A stretch of DNA of 64,000 nucleotides, taken from the NCBI GenBank assembly GCA_963621245.1, contig CAVFCW010000005.1, forward strand, positions 75,570 to 139,569. The letters are read 5' to 3'. The stretch is from SIG603 sp963621245. GTDB lineage: Bacteria > Bacillota > Clostridia > Oscillospirales > Acutalibacteraceae. The notes beneath the pieces are model-generated. The model made no database searches. It had not been told where the DNA came from and was given only the letters and a program-made list of their open reading frames with translations. A program made the position numbers and the translations under genes. Of the stretch, positions 8,892-16,733 are shown piece after piece; position 1 is the first letter of the stretch; the number at the start of each line of letters is the position of its first letter.

Positions 8892-10277
8892 TTATTCCTC
8901 GTCGTTAGCTGTATCGGCGATTGCCTGAGCGACAATCTCGCTCTTCTTTGCCTTGAGGTCGTCTGCCTTAACTGCGCCCTGCTTAAGTCTGAGAATGCTG
9001 AGAAGGCACATAACAACAACGATTATAACAGCGACAATTGCGTCCTTCTGTGTGAGATCCTTGAAGAGGTTGAATGCGACAACGCCTGCACAGAATGCAC
9101 CGAGAACACAGCAGACATCATAGAACCAAAGCGGCATTTTGACCGAACGCTTTGCCCACTGATCGGGGTATTTTCTTGGAAGAGTGAGACAAGCAAGGTT
9201 CATGTAGATATTGATGAGCATAGTGGGAATCATAACCTGAGAAACGATAGCGTCAAGGCTGATACCTGTTACAATCGGGAATATGCTGATTATGTAGAAA
9301 AGGAGATAAATAGCATAGGGATAACCAGATTTATCTGTCTTCTTGAAAACTTTCGGAAGCCAACCGTCGTTAGCAACCTGGAGCAGAGGATAACGGAACA
9401 TTCCGAGACCGCCTAAAAGCGAGCTTGCGATTGCGCCGATACCGCCGCCTACAACGAAGAAGAGATAAAGTGCCTTGGGGAAGATAGCCTCAGCAGTAAC
9501 GCTTATGTTCTGTCCTGCAGCCTGATCGTACGGGAGAACTCCACCGGCAACAATACCCATGGCGCCGTAGATAACTGCGAGGAAGACTGTGATGAGAATA
9601 ATTCCGACAGGAATTGTCTTCTTGGGGTTCTTGGTAACGGCTGCCATTGAGACAGGAGCCATTGTTGTTCCCTGGCAAGCCCAACCCATAACAGCAAGGG
9701 CAGAGACAAAGCCGGCAAAACCGCCGTGGAAGTAACCGCCGTCACTGCTTGAGAATGTAGCGGCATAATCAACCTTCGGAAGACCGAATGCTACGAAAAG
9801 TGCAAGAGCAGCAACAAGAACTATTGTGACGATGTTCTCAAGAATTGTAATGAATCTTGAACCCTTGATTGTGGTTAAGAAGAACAGGGTCATTGCTATA
9901 AATGCTACTAAGCTCTGATAGTTCTGAAGAGCGGGAATTGCGATTGCGAGATACTGCGCGATTGCAACAGCGTAGCTCGACATTGCGAAGCCGTTTACGA
10001 GGGTCATCATTGCGCTGACACCACTCATGAACGGGCTAAAGAGCATGGTTTTCATGCTGTAGTCGCCGCCCTTCATGACGAACATGCTGGGCATTGCCAA
10101 ATTGTACCAATATGCAAGCAGCATAAAGAAACAGCCGATTGCAACAACAAGTGAGATTGAACGTCCTGTGTAAGCGATACCGTAGCCCAAAAGGACAAAT
10201 ATACCGGTTCCGATGGCACCACCGAGTCCGAGACCGATGATATTCCATAAGCCTAATTTCTTACCGTTTTCTTCCAT
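8892..10277 (-). CDS. APC-family amino acid permease
   Basis: 461 aa integral membrane protein with about 12 hydrophobic segments. The first helix contains the APC signature GLGLGGAIGTGIFVLLGYG, whose broken glycine helix binds the amino group and carboxylate of substrate. The C-terminus is short and charged (LKAKKSEIVAQAI). Substrate cannot be deduced from sequence alone. Position between ridA and a C-S lyase gene suggests import of the lyase substrate, for instance a sulfur-containing or hydroxy amino acid. It is preceded by a 66-base gap after ridA and followed by a strong hairpin. Confidence 0.87.
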   Translation of the reverse strand: MEENGKKLGLWNIIGLGLGGAIGTGIFVLLGYGIAYTGRSISLVVAIGCFFMLLAYWYNLAMPSMFVMKGGDYSMKTMLFSPFMSGVSAMMTLVNGFAMSSYAVAIAQYLAIAIPALQNYQSLVAFIAMTLFFLTTIKGSRFITILENIVTIVLVAALALFVAFGLPKVDYAATFSSSDGGYFHGGFAGFVSALAVMGWACQGTTMAPVSMAAVTKNPKKTIPVGIILITVFLAVIYGAMGIVAGGVLPYDQAAGQNISVTAEAIFPKALYLFFVVGGGIGAIASSLLGGLGMFRYPLLQVANDGWLPKVFKKTDKSGYPYAIYLLFYIISIFPIVTGISLDAIVSQVMIPTMLINIYMNLACLTLPRKYPDQWAKRSVKMPLWFYDVCCVLGAFCAGVVAFNLFKDLTQKDAIVAVIIVVVMCLLSILRLKQGAVKADDLKAKKSEIVAQAIADTANDEE

Positions 10278-10343
10278 AATAACTGATACCTCATTAAATA
10301 AACATTCCTAAATGTTTTGATAAACTCCGCCCAAATTTGCGGA

Positions 10344-10724
10344 TTATTTTACTGCGACAGCCTCAATTTCAACCTTTGCACCCTTTGGAAGAGCGACAAC
10401 CTGAAATGCGCTTCTTGCCGGACAAACACCTGTGAAATATGTGGAGTAAACCTCGTTCATTGCACCGAAATCTGCGATGTCCTCGAGTAAAACGGTAGTT
10501 TTTACCACGTTATCGAGTGTGAGTCCTGCCTCAGCCAAGATGGCTTTGATGTTCTCGAGCGACTGCTTTGTCTGGCTCTTGATGTCATCGCCGGCGAAAG
10601 CACCTGTTTTCGGATCGATCGGAAGCTGGCCCGATACATAAATTGCTCCGCCGCCCTCAATGCCTTGTGAGTACGGCCCGATTGCTGCCGGAGCGTTGCT
10701 TGTGGAAATTTGTTGTTTGCTCAT
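10344..10724 (-). CDS. ridA: RidA (YjgF/YER057c/UK114) family reactive-intermediate deaminase
   Basis: 126 aa, standard size. The family forms trimers and hydrolyses enamine/imine intermediates such as 2-aminoacrylate released by PLP enzymes. Diagnostic features are APAAIGPYSQGIEGGGAIYVSGQ near the N-terminus and CPARSAFQV, with Arg104 the carboxylate-binding arginine, followed by LPKGAKVEIEAVA. It is first in the unit and preceded by GGGAGG. Its chemistry fits the downstream C-S lyase, whose product is exactly the kind of enamine RidA destroys. Confidence 0.93.
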   Translation of the reverse strand: MSKQQISTSNAPAAIGPYSQGIEGGGAIYVSGQLPIDPKTGAFAGDDIKSQTKQSLENIKAILAEAGLTLDNVVKTTVLLEDIADFGAMNEVYSTYFTGVCPARSAFQVVALPKGAKVEIEAVAVK

Positions 10725-10782
10725 TTTTGTTTCCTCCCTAAAGTTTAAATAAAAGTTTAATAAACTTTAATAAATTTTATAA

Positions 10783-10820
10783 ACAAATGATAAACAAATG
10801 ATAATAAAACTATCATTTGT
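10783..10820 (-). promoter_or_regulatory. triple ACAAATGATA repeat in the ridA leader (possible operator)
   Basis: ACAAATGATA occurs at 10783-10792 and 10794-10803 as direct copies with 11-bp period, and in inverted form at 10811-10820. The last two make a perfect 10-bp stem. It lies just downstream of the ridA promoter, where a repressor or an RNA structure could act. Confidence 0.6.
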
Positions 10821-10825
10821 GGCTA

Positions 10826-10851
10826 TAGTATAGCACAATTTTTCAGTTTGT
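10826..10851 (-). promoter_or_regulatory. predicted promoter of the ridA unit
   Basis: Minus strand TTTACA, 16-base spacer, TATACT. It is the only good match in the 261-base divergent region for leftward transcription. Confidence 0.75.
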
Positions 10852-10872
10852 AAAGGGGTTCGTTAAAATATT

Positions 10873-10948
10873 TTATCACTATAACATAAAAATTATCACA
10901 GCTTGTTTGTTTAAGTTGACTGTTGAAATAATATGCAATATGTGATAA
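10873..10948. promoter_or_regulatory. repeated TTATCAC motif in the divergent control region
   Basis: TTATCAC at 10873-10879 and 10893-10899 (20 bp apart, same face of the helix) and its inverse GTGATAA at 10942-10948, which overlaps the -10 region of the rightward promoter. A further ATTATCACTGTGAT lies near 11737, before the LysR gene. Candidate regulator site; the protein is unknown. Confidence 0.45.
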
Positions 10949-10951
10949 AAT
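10923..10951 (+). promoter_or_regulatory. predicted promoter of the YheO-like regulator
   Basis: TTGAAA (10923-10928), 17-base spacer, TAAAAT (10946-10951), about 30 bases before the start codon. Confidence 0.65.
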
Positions 10952-10985
10952 TAATTGATAAAGAAACGAAAGAGGGTAACTCTCA

Positions 10986-11627
10986 ATGACAGATAAGGAA
11001 CTACTTGGAATTTACGCCGGTCTTGTGCCGTTCTTGTCTACCGTTTGCGGAGCGGGAAGCGAAATAGTAATACACGATGTTACCAACCCCGACCACTCCA
11101 TTGTGGCAATCGGCAACGGCAACTCAGGCAGAAGCGTGGGCGATCCCATGACTGATTTTGCCCGTGAGTTACAAAAAGAATGTGTTTACCGTGACTGCGA
11201 ATCCATGCTCAATTACAAAGGAAAGACAAAAAGCGGCGACTTTCTTTCCTCAACCTACTTTATAAAGAATGAGGGAAGGCTTATCGGAATGCTCTGCATA
11301 AACAAAGAGCTTACCGCCATAAAAGAGCTTAACCATGTGCTTGAAGGTCTGCTTGAGAGATTCAACCTTTCCGCACCGCTTGAGGGCACGCCGTCCGAGG
11401 ATCTCAACAGCCCCCTTGCCGATGTTATACACGCAAGAATCGCTGATATAATTTCTCAAAGCGGAATATCACCCGTGCATATGACCATGCAGGAGAAAAT
11501 TCGCGTGGTGCATAAGCTTGACGCCGACGGAGTTCTCATGATGAAAGGCGCAGTGGCTGAAATTGCAGATCAGCTTTCTGTTTCCGTTCCGACTGTTTAC
11601 CGTTACCTAAACAAGCCTGAAGATTAA
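10986..11627 (+). CDS. YheO/DauR-like transcriptional regulator (PAS_6 plus HTH)
   Basis: 213 aa. The N-terminal two thirds match the YheO-like PAS domain (GAGSEIVIHDVTNPDHSIVAIGNGNSGRSVGDPMTDFA), a small-molecule sensing module. The last 60 residues form a helix-turn-helix (GAVAEIADQLSVSVPTVYRYLNK). Relatives include DauR, the repressor of D-arginine use, so an amino-acid-derived ligand is plausible. It is transcribed away from the ridA-permease-lyase unit, the usual position of a local regulator. GAGGGTAA before the ATG is the ribosome site. Cytoplasmic. Confidence 0.87.
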   Translation: MTDKELLGIYAGLVPFLSTVCGAGSEIVIHDVTNPDHSIVAIGNGNSGRSVGDPMTDFARELQKECVYRDCESMLNYKGKTKSGDFLSSTYFIKNEGRLIGMLCINKELTAIKELNHVLEGLLERFNLSAPLEGTPSEDLNSPLADVIHARIADIISQSGISPVHMTMQEKIRVVHKLDADGVLMMKGAVAEIADQLSVSVPTVYRYLNKPED

Positions 11628-11632
11628 AAAAA

Positions 11633-11665
11633 GGCGCTCCGGTACAAACCGAAGCGCCATTGCTT
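11633..11665 (+). terminator. terminator after the YheO-like regulator
   Basis: GGCGCT...AGCGCC hairpin (11633-11658, one mismatch in an 11-bp stem) followed by ATTGCTTTT. Confidence 0.8.
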
Positions 11666-11842
11666 TTAACAGCACAAATTATAATCTCTTTGAGTATAAA
11701 TGTAAATGGTAAAATCTACCAAAATGATAAAATAATTATCACTGTGATTTTGTAACCATCAATTTAAAGTGTTAAAACCTTAACAATAGGTTAATTGTTG
11801 CGCAGCTAAACAATATTGCATTAAAAATGAAAGGGAAAGCCT

Positions 11843-12742
11843 ATGACCTTGCAGCAACTTTTGTATTTTGTAACGGCGGTTGAGTGCGGAAACATCACTG
11901 CGGCAGCCGAAAAACTTTATATTTCTCAGCCGAGCCTCAGCAATGCAATTCATAATCTCGAAAAGGAGATGGGCGTTGTTGCTTTTTCGCGATCCAACAA
12001 GGGAGTTGTACTTACGCATGAGGGAGAGGATTTGCTGTCGTTCTCAAGGAACCTTCTCGAACAGGCAGAGATTATGAAAGAACATTTCGGAACGGGCGAG
12101 AAGAGGGCGCCTAAATTTTCCGTTTCGTGTCAGCACTATTCATTTGCGGTAAATGCTTTTGTTGATTTAATCAAGGAATTTGACGCCGATCAGTACAGCT
12201 TTATTCTGAGGGAAACTCAGACGGGAGAAATTATTGACGACGTTGCCAACGGAAACTCGGAGATAGGAATAATTTTCCTCTCGGAGAACAACGAAGACGT
12301 ACTTAACAAACTTCTAAAAAAGAACGAACTTATATATGAAGAATTGATTTCCGCAAAACCGCACGTATTTATATGTAAGGAACACCCTTTGGCAAATAGG
12401 GAAAGCGTTTCTCCCGAAGACCTAAAGGCTTATCCTTATTTGGTGTTCGAACAGGGCGAGAGAAATTCCTTTTATTTTTCAGAGGAGCTTATGAGCGTTC
12501 TCGATTTTCCGAAACACATTCAGGTGAGAGACAGAGCTACGCTTTTTAATTTGGTTATAGGCCTTAATGGTTTTACGGTGAGTTCTGGAATAATCGATTC
12601 AAAGCTTAACGGCGACAGCATTATCTCAAAGCCGCTTAAAATAGACGGCACTATGAGAATAGGCTATATAAAGAAAAAGAACATTATGCTTTCAAGATAT
12701 GCGGAATATTATCTTGAGGCGTTGAATAAAAATTTGCAATAG
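11843..12742 (+). CDS. LysR-family transcriptional regulator
   Basis: 299 aa, normal LTTR length. The N-terminal winged HTH is clear (LQQLLYFVTAVECGNITAAAEKL then SQPSLSNAIHNLEKEMG), followed by a linker helix and a periplasmic-binding-protein-like effector domain. Effector unknown. It lies 100 bases before the MetE-like gene on the same strand; that gene has its own promoter, so the regulator probably acts on it or on itself. LysR proteins such as MetR and CysB often control sulfur metabolism, but that link is inference only. Confidence 0.93.
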   Translation: MTLQQLLYFVTAVECGNITAAAEKLYISQPSLSNAIHNLEKEMGVVAFSRSNKGVVLTHEGEDLLSFSRNLLEQAEIMKEHFGTGEKRAPKFSVSCQHYSFAVNAFVDLIKEFDADQYSFILRETQTGEIIDDVANGNSEIGIIFLSENNEDVLNKLLKKNELIYEELISAKPHVFICKEHPLANRESVSPEDLKAYPYLVFEQGERNSFYFSEELMSVLDFPKHIQVRDRATLFNLVIGLNGFTVSSGIIDSKLNGDSIISKPLKIDGTMRIGYIKKKNIMLSRYAEYYLEALNKNLQ

Positions 12743-12776
12743 TTTTAAACTATGAAGAAAAGCGATTTTAATGTAT

Positions 12777-12805
12777 TTTACTTTGTAAACTTATGCTGAT
12801 ATACT
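12777..12805 (+). promoter_or_regulatory. promoter of the MetE-like gene
   Basis: TTTACT (12777-12782), 17-base spacer, TATACT (12800-12805). Its position rules out the in-frame upstream ATG at 12793 as the start. Confidence 0.8.
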
Positions 12806-12843
12806 CTAAGTATAAAATAGAAAATGACTCTTGGAGGTATATT

Positions 12844-13962
12844 ATGTCAGCATTAAAGACGCCGTTCAGATACGATTACGTTGGAAGTTTCTTGCGTCCA
12901 GAGAAGCTCAAGGAAGCAAGAAAGAATTATGAGGCGGGCAAAATTGACGCAAAGGCACTCGAAGCGGTCGAGGATGAGTGCATAACAGAGCTTGTAAAAA
13001 AGCAGAAAGAGCTCGGTTACCACGTTATCACTGACGGTGAGTTTAGAAGAGCCACTTGGCACCTCGATTTTATGTGGGGATTTGACGGAATTGAGCACAA
13101 GAAGACAGCTACAGGACTTCCGTTCCACGATGAGGCCGCTATGATTGACGATACTTATGTTGTCGGTAAAATCGGTTTGATTGGAATTCATCCTTTTGTG
13201 GAGCATTTTAAATTCGTAAAGCAGTTTGAGGACGAGAACACAGTCGCAAAGCAGACAATCCCCGCACCGGCACAGACTCTCGCACAGTTCACAATGCCTT
13301 TCAACAGAGTTTATACCGATGAAGTTTACACGAACGATGAGGATATCGTAAACGATATTGTCGCCGCATACACAAAGGCAATCGAGCAGCTTTATGAGGC
13401 TGGATGCAGAAAACTTCAGCTTGACGACTGCACATGGGGAATGTTTGCCGACAAACTCGGTTCTGCCGCATTCGGAGTATCGAGAGAAGATCTCCCGAAG
13501 GTTCAGCAGGCTTACTGCGATATCAATAATAAGGTAATAGCAAATGCACCGAAGGATTTAATAATCAACACTCACGTTTGCCGCGGTAACTTTCACTCCA
13601 CTTATGCAAACAGCGGCGCATATGATTCTGTTGCCGATATTCTTTTCTGTGAAGAGAATGTTAACGCTTATTTCCTCGAGTTCGACGATGAGCGCTCGGG
13701 TGGATTTGCTCCTCTTGCAAAGGTTTCCGGCGACAAGAAGGTTGTTCTCGGCTTAATCACAACAAAGTCACCTAAGCTTGAAGACAAGCAGACCGTTATC
13801 GACAGAATTCACGAGGCTGCAAAGTACATTCCGCTTGACAGACTTTATCTCAGCCCGCAGTGCGGTTTTGCTTCATGCGAGATAGGCAATAAGCTCACGG
13901 CTGAGGAGCAGTGGAATAAGCTTAAGCTTGTCAAAGAAATTGCCGAAGAGGTTTGGGGTTAA
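12844..13962 (+). CDS. MetE-like cobalamin-independent methionine synthase family protein (YxjG/YxjH type)
   Basis: 372 aa from the ATG 6 bases after GGAGGT. It matches only the C-terminal catalytic barrel of MetE, as do the short YxjG/YxjH proteins of Bacillus. Zinc-site landmarks are visible: INTHVCRGNFH (about residue 244) and SPQCGFAS (about residue 340). The N-terminal RYDYVGSFLRPEKL is typical of the family. Expected reaction is methyl transfer to homocysteine or a similar thiol, but the methyl donor for short MetE proteins is not settled. An ORF extension to 12793 starts inside the promoter and was not used. Confidence 0.9.
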   Translation: MSALKTPFRYDYVGSFLRPEKLKEARKNYEAGKIDAKALEAVEDECITELVKKQKELGYHVITDGEFRRATWHLDFMWGFDGIEHKKTATGLPFHDEAAMIDDTYVVGKIGLIGIHPFVEHFKFVKQFEDENTVAKQTIPAPAQTLAQFTMPFNRVYTDEVYTNDEDIVNDIVAAYTKAIEQLYEAGCRKLQLDDCTWGMFADKLGSAAFGVSREDLPKVQQAYCDINNKVIANAPKDLIINTHVCRGNFHSTYANSGAYDSVADILFCEENVNAYFLEFDDERSGGFAPLAKVSGDKKVVLGLITTKSPKLEDKQTVIDRIHEAAKYIPLDRLYLSPQCGFASCEIGNKLTAEEQWNKLKLVKEIAEEVWG

Positions 13963-14002
13963 TTTAGCCAAGTTCTCGAAAGATAATATCAGATTAGAAG
14001 CA

Positions 14003-14029
14003 CCTGATTTATGTCGGGTGCTTTTTGTC
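14003..14029 (+). terminator. terminator after the MetE-like gene
   Basis: AGCACC...GGTGCT stem with an imperfect interior, then TTTTTG. Confidence 0.75.
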
Positions 14030-14340
14030 AAGTTAAATAACTTTACGGTAACGACAATTTGCGTAGTTCTGAATAGGAAATTTAAAGCAATGAGAATAAG
14101 TACAAAAAGACACAAAGGGTTAAAACTAAAATGTTAAAAATAACGAACAAATTAGCTTTTGAACTGTTAAGACATTAACAATGAGCCGATAAATATAAGT
14201 GGCTACTTATTATAATGTTTAGATTAATGAAATCTGGTTAAAAATTGTTACAATTTGTAAGATTTTGTGACAAGTCTGTAATAGTTTTTGCTTATACGGT
14301 TAATTTTTAGTATTAATGACAAAAAATCCGTCTCGAATTA
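14030..14340. other. gene-free AT-rich interval
   Basis: No convincing ORF or RNA gene seen. It contains a small palindrome ATAAGTGGCTACTTAT followed by TATAATG, which could be a weak promoter, but no matching -35 box is evident. Confidence 0.5.
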
Positions 14341-14369
14341 TTGACAAACTGTGAATGTGGTGTTAGACT
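14341..14369 (+). promoter_or_regulatory. promoter of the Opp-type ABC transporter operon
   Basis: TTGACA (14341-14346), 17-base spacer, TAGACT (14364-14369). The predicted leader is about 225 bases long. Confidence 0.85.
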
Positions 14370-14375
14370 AAATGC

Positions 14376-14601
14376 ATAAAACCGAAAAGAAAACTTCCAC
14401 AATTTTCGGTTACTTGTTATCAATCCTCGTTTTTTCGGACAAAATTCGGTTTGGGTCGGATTGAATCCGAGCGTAAAGTTTCATGGATTTACAGACAGCG
14501 TTTTTCTGAGCGTCCGCTGGGTATTTTTGGATGTTTGGTGTGGTGGCGTTGTTCTTCTTTGCGAAACGGGGAGTACAAGAAAATTTAAAGTGAGGTATTG
14601 T
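14376..14601 (+). promoter_or_regulatory. long structured 5' leader of the ABC transporter operon
   Basis: Starts with AACCGAAAA (14380-14388) complementary to TTTTCGGTT (14403-14411), followed by a short TCGGATT/AATCCGA palindrome (14456-14470) and a CAGCG/CGCTG pairing. No known riboswitch consensus or terminator U-run was recognised. The ribosome site TGAGG is at 14591-14595. Confidence 0.5.
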
Positions 14602-16602
14602 ATGATGAAGAAAAAAACTTTAGCGCTTCTCCTCGCTGCTGTTATGCTCGTCTCCGGCGTTCTTACAGGATGCGGATCGAGTTCAACAAGCTCTGAGAGC
14701 AGCACAAGCGGTGATTCTTCTGCAAGTGAATCGACAGATTCGACCGAGAGCACAGGCAACAACGCCGCTGCAGGTCTTACAACAGCTGTCGGTACACCCA
14801 GAGACGAAACACTTATAGTTGAGACACAGTCTCCTACCGATGTTCCCGGCCAGTTCAACTCTTACATGACCGGTACACAGATGGGCTTCGGTATTCATCA
14901 GCTTATGAGCATTCATCTTTGGGAGATGGACACCGTTAAAGGTGAGCAGTTCCCTGAGCTCGCAGCTGACATGGGTACTCCGAACGATGACTACACAGAG
15001 TGGACAATTAAGCTCCGTGAGGGCATCAAGTGGTCCGACGGTCAGGACGTAAATGCTGATGACGTTGTCTTCACATTCCAGATGATCATGGACAACACAG
15101 CAATCTCTGCTAACTCCGCTACAAACCTTTACATCAAGAGCGTTGAGAAAGTAGACGACTACACAGTCAAGTTTACAATGAAGGAGTCCTTCCCTCGTTT
15201 CACACAGCGCTACGGTATCACAGTTTGGGGCACAGATTACAGAATCGTTCCCGAGCACATTTACTCACAGCAGGCTGACGTAACAACATTCAAGGATGAA
15301 GAACCCGTTGTTGCAGGTCCTTACACAGTAGCTCAGTACGATCCTAACGGACAGTGGATTCTCTATCAGCTCCGTGAAGATTGGCAGCAGAGCTCACTCG
15401 GCGTTGTAGGCGCAGACTACTACGGCTACACAGCTGATCAGACACCTCCTAAGTATGTTTGGTTCCGTTATCTTGGCGATTCCGCTACAAGACAGATGGA
15501 AATGGTTCAGAACAATGTTGATATCCTCTGCGAAGTCACAATGGAAGAGCTCGATGCTATGATGGGTCAGAACAGCAAGATCTCCGCATGGTACAATGAA
15601 TTCCCGTATGCAACTGCTGATGACCCGGGCGCTAAGTCCGTAGTCTTCTCAGAAGGTAAGGGCGCTCCTTATGACAATAAGGACTTCAGATGGGCTATCG
15701 TACTCGCACTTGACATCGATCAGATTTCTATGAACATCTTCTCCGGTGCAGGTCGTGTCGCTCCTATCCCGCTTATGAACAACACTGAGTATCTCCAGGA
15801 GACATACACAATTCCGATGCAGGATTGGCTCGAGAACTTTGAGCTTGATCTCGGCGACGGCACAACAATCAAGCCTTATGACACAGGATACGCAAAGCGT
15901 ATGGCTGAGGCTACAGGCGTAACAGGCACAGACGAGGAGCTCATCTCCATGTTCGGTGCAGGTTGGTGGAAGCATGACCCAGAGGCTGCTGAGAAGCTCC
16001 TCGTTAAGGCAGGCTTCGAGAAGAAGGATGACGGCTGGTACTTCAACGGTGAGAAGTTCACAATGGAGATCAGCTACATCGCAGATACCGAGACTCAGGC
16101 TGCACGTACAGCAACAGCTGTTTACAACCAGCTCCTCGATTTCGGTCTCGACGTAACAATCACATCTAAGTCCAGTGCAACATGGGATGTTGACGGCGGA
16201 CAGGGTAACTACGAGCTTGGTGCATACTGGCCGTCAGCCGGTATCATGAAGGACTTCTACACAGGAATCTCCGGCTGGGCTAACGACCTTATCAAGCCTC
16301 TTGGCGAGACAGGTTCAGGTCAGGGCGCTCGTTGGAACAACCAGGAAGCTACCGACATCATCAAGAAGCTTGCTAATACCGATCCTAACAGTGATGAGGC
16401 TTATGAGCTCACAACAGACTTCCTTAAGATAGCTGTTGAAGAGATGCCTGCTATCAACTTCACAAACGGTACAAAGTTCGTTCCTACAAACAGCACTTAC
16501 TGGCAGGGCTACCCGAACTCCGAGAACGCTTATGATGGTCCTTGGTGGTGGTGGAGCCGCTTCAAGTATCAGCTCCCGAACATTACACCTGTTCAGAACT
16601 AA
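14602..16602 (+). CDS. ABC transporter substrate-binding lipoprotein, OppA/DppA (SBP_bac_5) family
   Basis: 666 aa. Begins with a lipoprotein signal (MMKKKTLALLLAAVMLVSG, lipobox LTGC with Cys24), then a Ser/Thr-rich linker of about 30 residues and a family 5 binding domain (WTIKLREGIKWSDGQDVNADDVVFTFQ). It would be anchored outside the membrane and capture oligopeptides or similar solutes for the two permeases and two ATPases downstream. The open frame extends upstream, but the chosen ATG follows TGAGG and begins the signal peptide. ATG 14605 is an equally good alternative. Longer than typical OppA (about 540 aa). Confidence 0.94.
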   Translation: MMKKKTLALLLAAVMLVSGVLTGCGSSSTSSESSTSGDSSASESTDSTESTGNNAAAGLTTAVGTPRDETLIVETQSPTDVPGQFNSYMTGTQMGFGIHQLMSIHLWEMDTVKGEQFPELAADMGTPNDDYTEWTIKLREGIKWSDGQDVNADDVVFTFQMIMDNTAISANSATNLYIKSVEKVDDYTVKFTMKESFPRFTQRYGITVWGTDYRIVPEHIYSQQADVTTFKDEEPVVAGPYTVAQYDPNGQWILYQLREDWQQSSLGVVGADYYGYTADQTPPKYVWFRYLGDSATRQMEMVQNNVDILCEVTMEELDAMMGQNSKISAWYNEFPYATADDPGAKSVVFSEGKGAPYDNKDFRWAIVLALDIDQISMNIFSGAGRVAPIPLMNNTEYLQETYTIPMQDWLENFELDLGDGTTIKPYDTGYAKRMAEATGVTGTDEELISMFGAGWWKHDPEAAEKLLVKAGFEKKDDGWYFNGEKFTMEISYIADTETQAARTATAVYNQLLDFGLDVTITSKSSATWDVDGGQGNYELGAYWPSAGIMKDFYTGISGWANDLIKPLGETGSGQGARWNNQEATDIIKKLANTDPNSDEAYELTTDFLKIAVEEMPAINFTNGTKFVPTNSTYWQGYPNSENAYDGPWWWWSRFKYQLPNITPVQN

Positions 16603-16648
16603 TGCTTGAGCCGTAAAATCGGCAAAAATTAATCTGATGTTATAAATC

Positions 16649-16694
16649 GACGGGGGCGTGTGCCAAATACCCATGACCACGTCCCCGTCCTTTT
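16649..16694 (+). terminator. intergenic hairpin after the binding-protein gene (attenuator-like)
   Basis: A 12-bp GC-rich stem (16649-16660 with 16678-16689, one G-U pair) followed by CTTTT. The downstream permease has no obvious own promoter, so this is likely a partial terminator or 3' stabiliser that keeps binding protein in excess. Confidence 0.75.
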
Positions 16695-16733
16695 AAACAA
16701 ACCCTTATCAATGTCAAATGAGGAAGTGTGGCT

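Noticed and set aside
12793..12843. Upstream ATG for the MetE-like gene
   Set aside because: It falls inside the -35/-10 promoter region, whereas ATG 12844 has GGAGGT.
14461..14601. 47-codon N-terminal extension of the OppA-like lipoprotein
   Set aside because: It would bury the lipoprotein signal peptide and lacks a ribosome site; the ATG at 14602 follows TGAGG.
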